From NCBI GenBank assembly GCA_963775625.1, contig CAVZJM010000004.1, positions 124,001 to 188,000 on the forward strand: a DNA stretch of 64,000 bases, read 5' to 3'. How positions within the stretch are numbered: the first letter of the stretch is position 1; each line of letters starts with the position of its first letter. Positions 45,329 through 54,116 of this stretch are shown here, piece after piece. A program made the translations under genes and the position numbers. The notes beneath the pieces were generated by a model that saw nothing but the letters and a program-made list of their open reading frames with translations, ran no database searches and was not told the DNA's origin. Source of the DNA: JAIBJN01 sp963775625 (GTDB lineage Bacteria; Actinomycetota; Thermoleophilia; Gaiellales; Gaiellaceae).

Positions 45329-46308
45329 CTGGGAGGGACGAAGCCGACGGCCTGGTGCGCCCGCTTCAGGGTCGCGGCGGCGATCGCGTGCGCCTTCTCG
45401 GCGCCCTGGGCGAGGATCGCGGCCAGCTCGGCGGGGTCGCCGCGCAGCTCGCCGAAGCGGAGGCGGATGGGGTCGAGGAGCTCGACGACGGCCTCCGCCA
45501 CCTCCTCCTTGAACTTCCCGTAGCCGGCGCCGTCGTAGCGGGCCTCGATCGCCTCCGCGGAAGCGCCGGTGGCCACGGCCATGATGTCGATCAGGTTCGT
45601 CACGCCCGGCTTGTCCTCGGCTCGCACGATGTCGCGCCCGGAGTCGGTGACGGCCGAGCGGATCTTCCGCCGGATGATGTCGGGTGGGTCGAGCACCTTC
45701 ACGAGCCCGGCGTCGGACGAGAGCGACGTGGACATGCGGCTCTCCGGCTCCTGGAGGTCCATGACCTTCGCGCCGAGCTCGCCGTAGGTCCCCTCCGGGA
45801 CGACGAACGTCTCGCCGAAGCGCTGGTTGAACCGCTGCGCGACGTCGCGCGCGAGCTCGAGGTGCTGGCGCTGGTCCTCGCCGACCGGAACCACGTCGGC
45901 GTCGTAGAGGAGGATGTCGGCGGCCTGCAGCACCGGGTAGGTCATGAGCCCCACCGAGAAGCTCGTTTGCGCGGCCGACTTCTCCCGAAACTGGGGCATG
46001 CGCCGGAGCTCGCCGTAGGGGGTCATGCACTCGAGCACCCAGGAGAGCCGGGGGTGCTCCGGCACATGGCTCTGCACGAAGAGCGTGCAGACCTCCGGAT
46101 CGAGGCCGCAGGCGATCAGGAGCGCCGTGAGGTCGAGCGTCGCCTCGCGCAGCTCGTCGGGCTCCTGCGGAACGGTGATCGCATGCAGGTCGACGATCGG
46201 ATGGAACGCGTCCACCTCGTGCTGCTCCGCCACCCAGCGCCGGATGGCGCCGGCGTAGTTGCCGAGGTGCTTCTCGCCCGTCGGCTGGATCCCGGAGAGA
46301 ACGCGCAC
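45325..46308 (-). CDS. trpS: Tryptophanyl-tRNA synthetase
   Basis: A 327-residue class I synthetase from GTG 46308 (VRVLSGIQPTGEKHLGNY). HIGH-type motif is HLGN; KMSKS-type motif is RMSTS. Also VGEDQRQHLELARD and YPVLQAADILLYDADVVPVG. Charges tRNA-Trp. The longer in-frame extension upstream is repeat-derived and rejected. Confidence 0.95.
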   Translation of the reverse strand: MRVLSGIQPTGEKHLGNYAGAIRRWVAEQHEVDAFHPIVDLHAITVPQEPDELREATLDLTALLIACGLDPEVCTLFVQSHVPEHPRLSWVLECMTPYGELRRMPQFREKSAAQTSFSVGLMTYPVLQAADILLYDADVVPVGEDQRQHLELARDVAQRFNQRFGETFVVPEGTYGELGAKVMDLQEPESRMSTSLSSDAGLVKVLDPPDIIRRKIRSAVTDSGRDIVRAEDKPGVTNLIDIMAVATGASAEAIEARYDGAGYGKFKEEVAEAVVELLDPIRLRFGELRGDPAELAAILAQGAEKAHAIAAATLKRAHQAVGFVPPR

Positions 46309-46332
46309 GTCCGGGCGATTATCCCTCACCGT

Positions 46333-46500
46333 TAAGGAGGCTTGACGAAACGCAGTCTGTGCCGCCGGGCCGCGCTGCTCGCCCCGATGCGGCGTCCTCA
46401 GTCGACGCCCGTAGCCTCCGGCTACGAGCGCTCCCTGCGTCCTTGCCTCGGAACGACCATCGCACCCCGGCGGCGAGCGACGTTCCGCCAATCCTCCTTA
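46333..46500. repeat. 168-bp long-hairpin element, copy 2, between divergent trpS and aroF
   Basis: Ends TAAGGAGGCTTGACGAAACG and CGTTCCGCCAATCCTCCTTA are near-perfect inverted repeats. The interior is strongly similar to copy 1 (41338), including the central CGTAGCC-tcc-GGCTACG. It fills almost the whole divergent promoter region, ending 12 bp before the DAHP synthase start, so it may affect promoters of both genes. Confidence 0.78.
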
Positions 46501-46512
46501 GACTGAAGGCCG

Positions 46513-47865
46513 ATGGCTGTGACGAAGCAGGTCTGGACGCCCTCCTCGTGGCGGGCGAAAGTCGCCCTCCACCAGCCGGAGTGGCCGAGCGAGGAGCGGG
46601 TCGAGGCCGCCCGCGAACGGCTCGCCGTCGTGCCGCCGCTCGTCTTCGCCGGGGAGGCCCGCCAGCTCCGGGCCGCGCTCGCCGAGGCGGCCGCCGGGCG
46701 CGCATTCCTCCTCCAGGCCGGCGAGTGCGCGGAGTCGTTCCACGACCTCTCGGCGGTCCACATCCGCGAGAAGCTGAAGATCATGCTGCAGATGGCCGCC
46801 GTCCTCACCTACGGGGCCACGCTCCCCGTGGTGAAGGTCGGGCGGATCGCGGGCCAGCTCGCCAAGGCGCGGTCGTCGCCGACCGAGAACGTCGGCGGCG
46901 CCGCGATCCCGTCGTTCCGCGGCCACATGGTGCACGACGACGCGCCCACTGCCGAGGCGCGCATCCCCGACCCCGACCGCATGGTGCAGGCCTACAACCA
47001 CGCGACGGCGACGCTCAACCTGGTGCGCGCGTTCACGAAGGGCGGGTACGCCGACCTGATGCGCGTCCACGAGTGGAACCAGGAGTTCGTCGCCTCCTCG
47101 CCCGAGGGGCGCCGGTACGAGCAGCTCGCATCCGAGATCGAGCGGGCGCTTCGCTTCATGGCCGCGTGTGGGATCGACCTCTCCGCGGAGTCTCAGCTCC
47201 ACCAGGTGGACGTGTGGACGAGTCACGAGGGCCTCGTGCTCGACTACGAGGAGGCCCTCACGCGGCGGGACTCCACGACCGGCGACTGGTACGACTGCTC
47301 GGCGCACATGCTCTGGATCGGGGAGCGCACGCGCCAGCCGGACGGCGCCCACGTCGAGTTCTTCTCCGGCGTGCACAACCCGCTCGGGCTGAAGGTCGGC
47401 CCGACGGCGACGCCCGACGAGATCCTCGAGCTCTGCGAGCGCCTCAACCCGGAGCGCGTCCCCGGACGGCTGACCCTCATCGCGCGCATGGGCGCCGACA
47501 AGGTCATCGACCTCCTGCCGCCCATCCTCCGGGCGGTGCGGGACTCGGGCCAGCCGGTTCTCTGGGCGTCCGACCCCATGCACGCCAACGCGTTCGTGAC
47601 CGAGTCGGGCTTCAAGACGCGCCGCTTCGACGTGATCATGGCCGAGATCGAGGGCTTCTTCGCCGCGTGCCGCAAGGAACGCGTGTGGCCCGGAGGCATC
47701 CACCTCGAGTACACGGGGGAGGACGTCACCGAGTGCCTCGGAGGCGCCGAGGCCGTGCTCGAGGAGCAGCTGAACGCCCGCTACATGACGCTCTGCGACC
47801 CGAGGCTGAACGCGCGCCAGTCGCTCGACCTGGCCTTCCGGCTCGCCGAGCTCCAGCGCGTCTAG
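46513..47865 (+). CDS. aroF: Class II 3-deoxy-7-phosphoheptulonate synthase
   Basis: A 450-residue class II DAHP synthase (plant/actinobacterial type). First step of aromatic biosynthesis: PEP plus erythrose 4-phosphate. Motifs: QAGECAESF, VKVGRIAGQLAKARSSPTE, RVHEWNQEFV, WASDPMHANAFVTESGFKTR, GGIHLEYTGEDVTECLGG. Forms a run with tyrA and aroA. Confidence 0.95.
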   Translation: MAVTKQVWTPSSWRAKVALHQPEWPSEERVEAARERLAVVPPLVFAGEARQLRAALAEAAAGRAFLLQAGECAESFHDLSAVHIREKLKIMLQMAAVLTYGATLPVVKVGRIAGQLAKARSSPTENVGGAAIPSFRGHMVHDDAPTAEARIPDPDRMVQAYNHATATLNLVRAFTKGGYADLMRVHEWNQEFVASSPEGRRYEQLASEIERALRFMAACGIDLSAESQLHQVDVWTSHEGLVLDYEEALTRRDSTTGDWYDCSAHMLWIGERTRQPDGAHVEFFSGVHNPLGLKVGPTATPDEILELCERLNPERVPGRLTLIARMGADKVIDLLPPILRAVRDSGQPVLWASDPMHANAFVTESGFKTRRFDVIMAEIEGFFAACRKERVWPGGIHLEYTGEDVTECLGGAEAVLEEQLNARYMTLCDPRLNARQSLDLAFRLAELQRV

Positions 47866-47901
47866 TGGCTCACGAGGTGCAGCATCACCTGGAGAGCCAC
47901 T
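47864..47901 (+). promoter_or_regulatory. Hairpin filling the aroF-tyrA gap and covering the tyrA ribosome site
   Basis: Arms AGTGGCTCACGAGGTG (47864-47879) and CACCTGGAGAGCCACT (47886-47901) pair with two mismatches around a six-base loop. The tyrA ribosome site GGAGAG lies in the second arm, and ATG follows at 47903. It could terminate, attenuate or limit tyrA translation. Confidence 0.5.
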
Positions 47902-47902
47902 G

Positions 47903-49003
47903 ATGCAGGTTCAGAAGCTCGCCGTCGTCGGCACCGGGCTGATCGGCGCCTCGGTCGGGCTCGCCGCCAAGCGCGCGGGCATCGGCCACGTCGCCGGCTA
48001 CGACGCCGACCCCGAGTTCCTGGCTCTCGCCGCCGAGCGGGGCGCGCTCGACGAGCCTGCGGGCAGCCTGGTCGCCGCCGTGGAGGAGGCCGAGCTGGTG
48101 GTCGTCGCCACGCCCGTCGCGACCCTCGGGGAGCGGATCGGGGAGGTGCTGGACGCGGCCGGGGCGGGGGCCACCGTTACCGACGTCGGCTCGACCAAGT
48201 CGGCGCTCTGCGCCGCCGTCCCCGACCGGATCCGCTTCATCGGCGGGCACCCCGTCTGCGGCTCGGAAGCGCGGGGGCCGACGAGCGGGAGCGAGCAGCT
48301 CTTCGAAGGCGCGACCTGGTTTCTGACGCCGGTCGCCGAGACGGAGCCCGAGCGCTACCGCGTCCTGCACGGGTTCGTCGCCTCGCTGGGAGCCGTGCCG
48401 GTGGCGATCGACCCCGTCGCGCACGACCGCCTCCTGGCGCTCACCAGCCACCTGCCGCACGCGCTTGCGAACGTCGTCCTGAACCACGCCGGCTCGGTGC
48501 GGGTGGACGGGCACGAGCCGCTCGCCGGCGCAGGCGGGTCGCTGCGCGACATGACGCGCGTGGCCGGCGCGAACCCGCGCATCTGGATCGACATCTTCCT
48601 CGACAACGCCGAAGAGCTGCGCGCCTCCCTCTCCGAGCACCGACGCCGCGTCGAGGAGCTCGAGCGTGCGCTCGAGGCGCGCGACGCCGGCTGGCTCGCG
48701 CGCTGGATCGGCGAGGCCGGCGGCAACCGGCGCAGGCTCCTGGCCGAGGCATACGAGGATCCCGGCGCCATCCAGCGGGTGCGCGTGCACGTGCCGGACC
48801 GGCCCGGCGTGCTCTCCGGGATCACGCAGGCGCTCGGCGCCGAGCAGATCAACATCGAGGACTTCGAGCTCGACCACCTCTCGCCGGAGCGCGGCGGGAC
48901 GCTGAACGTGCTCGTGGCCGGCGAGGAATCCGCCCGCCGTGCCGCCGACCTCCTCGAGGCACAGGGCTACTCCGTGATCGTCTCACCGGCATTCGAGGAC
49001 TAG
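47903..49003 (+). CDS. tyrA: Prephenate dehydrogenase with ACT domain
   Basis: A 366-residue enzyme of tyrosine synthesis. Rossmann motif VGTGLIGASVGLAAKRAG, GGHPVCGSEARGP, and HDRLLALTSHLPHALAN with catalytic histidine. C-terminal ACT domain from about residue 288 (VRVHVPDRPGVLSGITQALG) suggests amino-acid feedback control. aroA begins one base after its stop. Confidence 0.94.
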   Translation: MQVQKLAVVGTGLIGASVGLAAKRAGIGHVAGYDADPEFLALAAERGALDEPAGSLVAAVEEAELVVVATPVATLGERIGEVLDAAGAGATVTDVGSTKSALCAAVPDRIRFIGGHPVCGSEARGPTSGSEQLFEGATWFLTPVAETEPERYRVLHGFVASLGAVPVAIDPVAHDRLLALTSHLPHALANVVLNHAGSVRVDGHEPLAGAGGSLRDMTRVAGANPRIWIDIFLDNAEELRASLSEHRRRVEELERALEARDAGWLARWIGEAGGNRRRLLAEAYEDPGAIQRVRVHVPDRPGVLSGITQALGAEQINIEDFELDHLSPERGGTLNVLVAGEESARRAADLLEAQGYSVIVSPAFED

Positions 49004-49004
49004 C

Positions 49005-50288
49005 GTGCTCGTAGCGCCCGCGTCGTCGGTCCAGGGAGACATCGCGGTCCCCGGGGACAAGTCAATCTCGCACCGGGCGCTTCTCCTCGGCATGATCGCC
49101 GGCGGGGAGAGCAAGCTCGACGGCTTCGGCGCCTCGAAGGACACGCTCTCGACCGTTGCGGCGGTCCGCGCCCTCGGGGCGGGGGTGGAGGTGGACGGCG
49201 ACCGCGTCCGCATCGGCGGGGTCGGCCTGCGGGGGCTCCAGGAGCCCGCCGGCCCGCTCGACTGCGGCAACGCGGGCACGCTGCTGCGGCTCCTCCCCGG
49301 GATCCTGGCCGGCCAGCACGGCCGTTTCGAGCTCGTCGGCGACGCGTCGCTGAGCTCGCGGCCGATGGAGCGGGTCGCCGAGCCGCTGCGGGCGCTGGGG
49401 GCGCGCGTGGAGACGACCGACGGGCACGCGCCGGTGGTCGTCGAGGGCGGGGAGCTGGAGGCGCTGCGCTGGGAGCTCCCCGTGGCGAGCGCCCAGGTGA
49501 AGTCGTGCGTCCTCCTCGCGGGGCTCTACGCGCAGGGAGGGCCGACCGCGGCGGTCGAGCCGCAATCGAGCCGTGACCACACGGAGCGGATGCTGGAGGC
49601 GATGGGAGCCCGCGTGCGGCGCCTGCCGAGGGAGGCCGCCGTCTGGCCGGTGGAACGGCTGGAGCCGCTCCGGGCGACCATTCCCGGGGACGTCTCCTCG
49701 GCCGCGCCGTTCATCGTCGCGGCGACGCTCCTGGCCGGCTCGAAGCTGCGCCTGCACGGCGTCGGGCTGAATCCGACGCGCACCGGGCTCCTCGCCGTCC
49801 TCGAGCGCATGGGCGCGCGCGTCGCCGTCTTCAACCGGCACGCTGCCGGGGGCGAGCCGGTCGGCGACCTCGAGGTCGAGGCCGCCGAGCTGGTGGCGAC
49901 CTCGATCGGCGCGGCAGAGGTGCCGGCTCTCGTCGACGAGCTGCCGCTGTTTGCGCTGGCCGCCGGGATGGCGCACGGCGACAGCGTCGTCACGGGCGCA
50001 CAGGAGTTGCGCGTAAAGGAGTCGGACCGTCTCGAAAGCGTGAAAGATGCGCTCCGGCCACTAGGCATCCACATCGAAACCCGTCACGATGGCTTCCGGG
50101 TTCGTGGGGTCCCCTCCCGCCCTCAGGGTGGGGGCGTGATCGACGCCTGCGGCGACCACCGAATCGCCATGCTGGGCGCGGTCGCCGGGCTCGTTTCGCG
50201 GGAGGGGGTGGAGCTCCGGGGGGTCGAGACCGCCGCTGTAAGCTTCCCCGACTTCTTTCCCATGCTGGACAGCCTCAGCGTACGCTGA
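49005..50288 (+). CDS. aroA: EPSP synthase (3-phosphoshikimate 1-carboxyvinyltransferase)
   Basis: A 427-residue enzyme from GTG 49005. Motifs: PGDKSISHRALLLG, DCGNAGTLLRLLPG, SSRPMERVAEPLRALGA, VKSCVLLAGLY, RVKESDRLESVKDALRPLG, GDHRIAMLGAVAGL. Transfers enolpyruvyl to shikimate 3-phosphate. The stop lies inside a 30-bp perfect palindrome. Confidence 0.95.
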   Translation: MLVAPASSVQGDIAVPGDKSISHRALLLGMIAGGESKLDGFGASKDTLSTVAAVRALGAGVEVDGDRVRIGGVGLRGLQEPAGPLDCGNAGTLLRLLPGILAGQHGRFELVGDASLSSRPMERVAEPLRALGARVETTDGHAPVVVEGGELEALRWELPVASAQVKSCVLLAGLYAQGGPTAAVEPQSSRDHTERMLEAMGARVRRLPREAAVWPVERLEPLRATIPGDVSSAAPFIVAATLLAGSKLRLHGVGLNPTRTGLLAVLERMGARVAVFNRHAAGGEPVGDLEVEAAELVATSIGAAEVPALVDELPLFALAAGMAHGDSVVTGAQELRVKESDRLESVKDALRPLGIHIETRHDGFRVRGVPSRPQGGGVIDACGDHRIAMLGAVAGLVSREGVELRGVETAAVSFPDFFPMLDSLSVR

Positions 50289-50296
50289 GGCTGTCC
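50267..50296. terminator. 30-bp perfect palindrome spanning the aroA stop codon
   Basis: Each half is 15 bases (GGACAGCCTCAGCGT and its exact complement), so a stem of about 13 bp with a tight loop could form. It includes the last aroA codons and the TGA. No U-tract. It could be a terminator between aroA and cmk or a dimeric-protein binding site. Confidence 0.45.
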
Positions 50297-50369
50297 TATG
50301 AAGGATGACGTCACCGGTGAAGGCCCGTTCTCTCTTGGTTGAGCTTTTGCGCGAAGCGGAAAAGGTCAA

Positions 50370-51005
50370 TTGATCGTCGCGATCGACGGCCCTGCCGGCT
50401 CGGGCAAGAGCACCATCGCGCGCGGCCTCGCCGAGCGTCTCGGCTTCCGCTACCTCGACACAGGGGCCATGTACCGCGCCCTCACGTGGCTCGCGCTCGA
50501 GGACGCGCTCGACCTCGACGAGGGGCCGGCGCTCGAGGCGCTTGCGCTCGCGAACCCCGTCACGTTCGAGGGGGAGCGCGTGCTCGTCCGCGATGTGGAC
50601 GTGACGGAGGCGATCCGCGAGCCTCGAATCGACCGCGTCGTCTCCGCGGTCGCGCGCCATCCGGGGGTGCGGTCGGTCATGAAGGAGCGCCAGCGCGAGC
50701 TCGCGGAGGGAGGCGATGCGGTCATCGAGGGGCGCGACATCGGCACGGTCGTCTGCCCGGATGCCGAGGTGAAGGTGTATCTCGTCGCCGACCCGGGCGA
50801 GCGCGCGCGTCGGCGCCAGGCCGACCATCCCGACATCGGCGCGGAGGCTCTGGCCACCGACCTGCGGCTCCGCGACCAGCGCGACTCCGCGCAGATGCAG
50901 GCGGCGCCCGACGCCGAGCAGATCGACACGACCCAGCTCACCATCGACGAGGTTCTCGACCGGATCGAGCGGCTCGTCGAGGCGAGGACGAGCGCGAGCG
51001 CATGA
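50370..51005 (+). CDS. cmk: Cytidylate kinase
   Basis: A 211-residue kinase from TTG 50370: P-loop DGPAGSGKSTIARGLAERLG, YLDTGAMYRALTWLAL, GRDIGTVVCPDAEVKVYLVA, RLRDQRDSAQ. Phosphorylates CMP/dCMP. The 80-bp gap after aroA holds the palindrome. Its stop overlaps plsC (ATGA). Confidence 0.94.
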   Translation: MIVAIDGPAGSGKSTIARGLAERLGFRYLDTGAMYRALTWLALEDALDLDEGPALEALALANPVTFEGERVLVRDVDVTEAIREPRIDRVVSAVARHPGVRSVMKERQRELAEGGDAVIEGRDIGTVVCPDAEVKVYLVADPGERARRRQADHPDIGAEALATDLRLRDQRDSAQMQAAPDAEQIDTTQLTIDEVLDRIERLVEARTSASA

Positions 51006-51685
51006 AGCCGGTCGACCTCGTCTACTGGACGGTCGGCAAGGGCTTCCTCGGGAGCCTGACGCGTGCCGCGACCTCGATCCGGGTCTACGGGAAGGAGCGC
51101 GTGCCGCGGGAGGGCGGCGCCGTGCTCGCCGTGAACCACTTCAACTTTATCGACGTCCCCGTCATCGGCACCATGTGCCCACGCCGACTGGTCTTCGTGG
51201 CGAAGAGCGAGCTGTTCGACGTCCCTGGGCTCTCCCAGCTCATCGCCGCGCACGGGACGCTCGCGATCCGGCGCGGCGAGTCCGACCGCGACGCGCTCCG
51301 GCGCATGCGCGAGACGGTACGGGAGAACGACCTGCTCGGCCTCTTCGTGGAGGGCACGCGCCAGACGAGCGGCGTGCCGGGGGAGGCGAAGCCGGGCGCG
51401 GCGATGGTGGCGATCAGCGAGGGCGTGCCGGTGATCCCCGCCGCGATCCACGGCTCGCAGACCTGGAAGCTCGGCAACCGGGCCGCGGTGTCCGTGGCAT
51501 TCGGCGAGCCCATGCGCTTCGCCGAGCACCCGCGGAACTCGAAGGGCTACGCGGCCGCGTCGGAGGAGATCATGGCCGAGATCAGGCGCCTCTGGGCGTG
51601 GCTCGTCCACATCCACGAGCTGGAGCAGCGGCCGCGCCGGGCCACGCCCCCGCGCCGCGCGAGCGTTCCCCAAAAGGTCGTCTAA
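51002..51685 (+). CDS. plsC: 1-acyl-glycerol-3-phosphate acyltransferase family protein
   Basis: A 227-residue acyltransferase from ATG 51002. Catalytic NHFNFID (HX4D box), GTLAIRRGESDRDALRRM, FVEGTRQTSG (EGTR box), and VPVIPAAIHGS. Membrane lipid synthesis. The tail is Arg/Pro-rich. The stop TAA starts a hairpin element. Confidence 0.9.
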   Translation: MKPVDLVYWTVGKGFLGSLTRAATSIRVYGKERVPREGGAVLAVNHFNFIDVPVIGTMCPRRLVFVAKSELFDVPGLSQLIAAHGTLAIRRGESDRDALRRMRETVRENDLLGLFVEGTRQTSGVPGEAKPGAAMVAISEGVPVIPAAIHGSQTWKLGNRAAVSVAFGEPMRFAEHPRNSKGYAAASEEIMAEIRRLWAWLVHIHELEQRPRRATPPRRASVPQKVV

Positions 51686-51850
51686 GTGCCTCTCCAGGCA
51701 ATACACGCCTGCCCCTGCCCCGCGATCACGCGGCGCCAGAGCCCACCCTCGCCCTCACCAAGGCTTCTAGCCTTGGCTTCGGTCGAGTGCGGACTCTGGC
51801 TTGGTGCTCGCGACGCAGGAGCTAGGCAGCATTGCCTGGAGTGGCACTAG
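51683..51850. repeat. 168-bp long-hairpin element (different sequence) between plsC and der
   Basis: Ends TAAGTGCCTCTCCAGGCAAT and ATTGCCTGGAGTGGCACTAG are inverted repeats with few mismatches. The centre CCAAGGCT-tct-AGCCTTGG is a perfect hairpin. Same length and stop-codon position as the others, but interior sequence is not clearly related. It includes the plsC TAA. Confidence 0.7.
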
Positions 51851-51852
51851 GC

Positions 51853-53163
51853 GTGAGCGACCCGCCGCTCCTCGGCGCGGTCGCCGTCGTCGGCTTTCCC
51901 AACGTCGGGAAGTCCACGCTCGTAAACCGCCTGACCGCCACGCGCGAGGCTGTCGTCTTCGAGACGCCCGGCGTCACGCGCGACCGCAAGGACGTCGTCT
52001 GCGAGTGGGCGGGAAAGCGGTTCGTCCTCGTCGACACCGGCGGGGTCGACGTCGCCGATCCGTCGCCGCTGATCCAACAGGTCGCCGAGCAGGCGCGGCG
52101 CGCCGTCGAGGAGGCCGACCTCGTCGTCTTCGTCGTCGACGCGAAGGCCGGGGTGACGCCGGGCGACGAGGAGGTCGCGGACATCCTGCGGCGCTCCGGC
52201 AAGCCCGTGCTCGTCGTCGCCAACAAGGTGGACGATCCGAGGCGCGACGACGAGGCGCTCGAGTTCCACCGCCTCGGCCTGGGCGACCCGCTCCCGATCT
52301 CGGCGCTGCACGGCTACGGGACGGGCGACCTGCTCGACCAGATCGTCTCGCTCCTCCCGGGCGAGGGGCGGCCCGAGGTCGGGGAGGACGCGATCCGGGT
52401 GGCCGTGCTCGGCCGGCCCAATGTGGGCAAGTCGAGCCTCGTCAACGCGCTCGTCGGCCAGGAGCGGGTGATCGTCTCCGACCAGCCCGGGACGACCCGC
52501 GACTCGATCGACACGGTGCTCCGGCGGGGCGACACGACCTACGTCCTCGTGGACACGGCAGGCCTTCGCCGCAAGCGCCGCCACCGGCAGGGGATCGAGT
52601 ACTACTCGGAGCTCCGCGCGATCAAGGCCGCCGAGCGAGCCGACGTGGCGCTCGTGCTCATCGACTCGACCGAAGGCCTCGTCGACCAGGATCTCGCCGT
52701 CGCGGACGTCGCGCGCACGGCCGGCGATTCGACCCTCGTCGTCCTGTCGAAATGGGACGCTGCAGAGGTTGGGATCGAGGATGTGCGTCCCCGCGTCGAG
52801 ACCAAGCTGCGCCAGCGCCCGCCGGTCGTCGCAGTTTCGGCGAAGACCAATCGTGGCGTCGGCAAGCTCCTCGACCGCGTGGAGGAGCTCTTCGCCAAGC
52901 ACACGGCCCGCGTTCCGACGGCAGGACTCAACCGGATCCTGCAGGAGCTGCGCGACGCACGGCCCGGTCCGAGCAAGAACGGTAGGCGCCTAAATCTCCT
53001 CTACGGCACGCAGGTCTCGACGCGGCCGCCCCGGTTCCGCATCCACGTCAACGACCCCGGCCTGCTCACGCGCGACTACGGCTACTGGGTGGAAAACCAG
53101 CTGCGAGAACGGCTGGAGCTCCAGGGCGTGCCGGTGATCATCGACTTCGTGCGGCGCTCGTGA
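51853..53163 (+). CDS. der: Ribosome biogenesis GTPase Der (EngA)
   Basis: A 436-residue double GTPase from GTG 51853, chosen because in-frame codons before it lie in the hairpin element. First G domain: VGFPNVGKSTLVNRL, DTGGVD, NKVDD. Second: GRPNVGKSSLVNAL, DTAGLRRK, SKWD. C-terminal KH-like domain with RFRIHVNDPGLLTRDYGYWV. Acts in 50S assembly. Confidence 0.95.
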   Translation: MSDPPLLGAVAVVGFPNVGKSTLVNRLTATREAVVFETPGVTRDRKDVVCEWAGKRFVLVDTGGVDVADPSPLIQQVAEQARRAVEEADLVVFVVDAKAGVTPGDEEVADILRRSGKPVLVVANKVDDPRRDDEALEFHRLGLGDPLPISALHGYGTGDLLDQIVSLLPGEGRPEVGEDAIRVAVLGRPNVGKSSLVNALVGQERVIVSDQPGTTRDSIDTVLRRGDTTYVLVDTAGLRRKRRHRQGIEYYSELRAIKAAERADVALVLIDSTEGLVDQDLAVADVARTAGDSTLVVLSKWDAAEVGIEDVRPRVETKLRQRPPVVAVSAKTNRGVGKLLDRVEELFAKHTARVPTAGLNRILQELRDARPGPSKNGRRLNLLYGTQVSTRPPRFRIHVNDPGLLTRDYGYWVENQLRERLELQGVPVIIDFVRRS

Positions 53164-54116
53164 AGGCGGTCGTCGTCGGCGGCGGCTCCTGGGGATCGGT
53201 CTTCGCAATCCTCCTTGCCGAGCGCGGGCACGAGGTGACGCTCGCCTGCCGGGACCCCGAGCAGGCGCGCGTCGTGAACGAGACCGGCCGGAACCCGCGC
53301 TACGTGACGGACGCGGACCTGTCGGCAGTCACCGCCGCCACGCTCGCGGAGGCGCCGGTGGCCGAAGCCGACCTCGTCTGCCTGGCGGTCCCGAGCCGCG
53401 CGTACAGGGAGGTCGCGGAGAGCCTCGTGGGCGCCGCGCCCGTCCTCAGCCTGACGAAGGGGCTCGACCCGGAGACGGGCTCGCGGCTCTCGAAGGTCGT
53501 CCGCGGCAGGCCCATCGCGGTGCTCACGGGCCCCAACCACGCGGAGGAGATCGCGCAGGGGCTCCCGGCCGCCGCCGTGATCTCGAGCGAGGACGAGGCG
53601 CTCGCCGTCGAGCTCCAGCGCGCGATCATCTCGACGCGCTTCCGTGTCTACCTCAACGCGGATCTGGTCGGGGTCGAGCTCTGCGCGGCGGCGAAGAACG
53701 TGATGGCGCTGGCGGCAGGCGGTGTCGACGGCTTCGGGTTCGGCGACAACGCCAAGGCGGGTCTGATCACGCGCGGCCTCTCCGAGATGGCCCGGCTGGG
53801 CGAGGCCTGCGGCGCCCGCGGCGAGACGTTCTCCGGCCTCGCCGGCATGGGCGACCTGATCGTCACGTGCTTCTCCCGCTACAGCCGGAATCGCCGGGCC
53901 GGCGAGCTGATCGCCCAGGGGCGCTCGCCGGAGGAGGCGAAGGAGGAGATAGGCATGGTCGTGGAGGGCCTGACCACCGCGCCCGTCCTGCGCGACCTCT
54001 CGCGGCGGCTCGGCGTCGAGCTTCCCATCACCGAGGCGATCTGCGAGGTGCTCACGGGCACGAGCGCCCTTGACCTGGTCTCAGGCTTGATGAGCAGAAC
54101 GCCGACAGATGAGTAG
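53160..54116 (+). CDS. gpsA: Glycerol-3-phosphate dehydrogenase (NAD(P)+)
   Basis: A 318-residue enzyme from GTG 53160, overlapping the der stop. Motifs: VVGGGSWGSVFAILLAERGH, SLTKGLDPETG, LTGPNHAEEIAQGLPAA, ELCAAAKNVMALAAGGVDG (catalytic Lys), TFSGLAGMGDLIVTCFS, SRNRRAGE. Makes glycerol 3-phosphate for lipids. Confidence 0.95.
   Translation: MKAVVVGGGSWGSVFAILLAERGHEVTLACRDPEQARVVNETGRNPRYVTDADLSAVTAATLAEAPVAEADLVCLAVPSRAYREVAESLVGAAPVLSLTKGLDPETGSRLSKVVRGRPIAVLTGPNHAEEIAQGLPAAAVISSEDEALAVELQRAIISTRFRVYLNADLVGVELCAAAKNVMALAAGGVDGFGFGDNAKAGLITRGLSEMARLGEACGARGETFSGLAGMGDLIVTCFSRYSRNRRAGELIAQGRSPEEAKEEIGMVVEGLTTAPVLRDLSRRLGVELPITEAICEVLTGTSALDLVSGLMSRTPTDE

Noticed and set aside
46309..46491. 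N-terminal extension of TrpS
   Set aside because: Codons derive from the hairpin repeat and are unlike the family; GTG 46308 fits.
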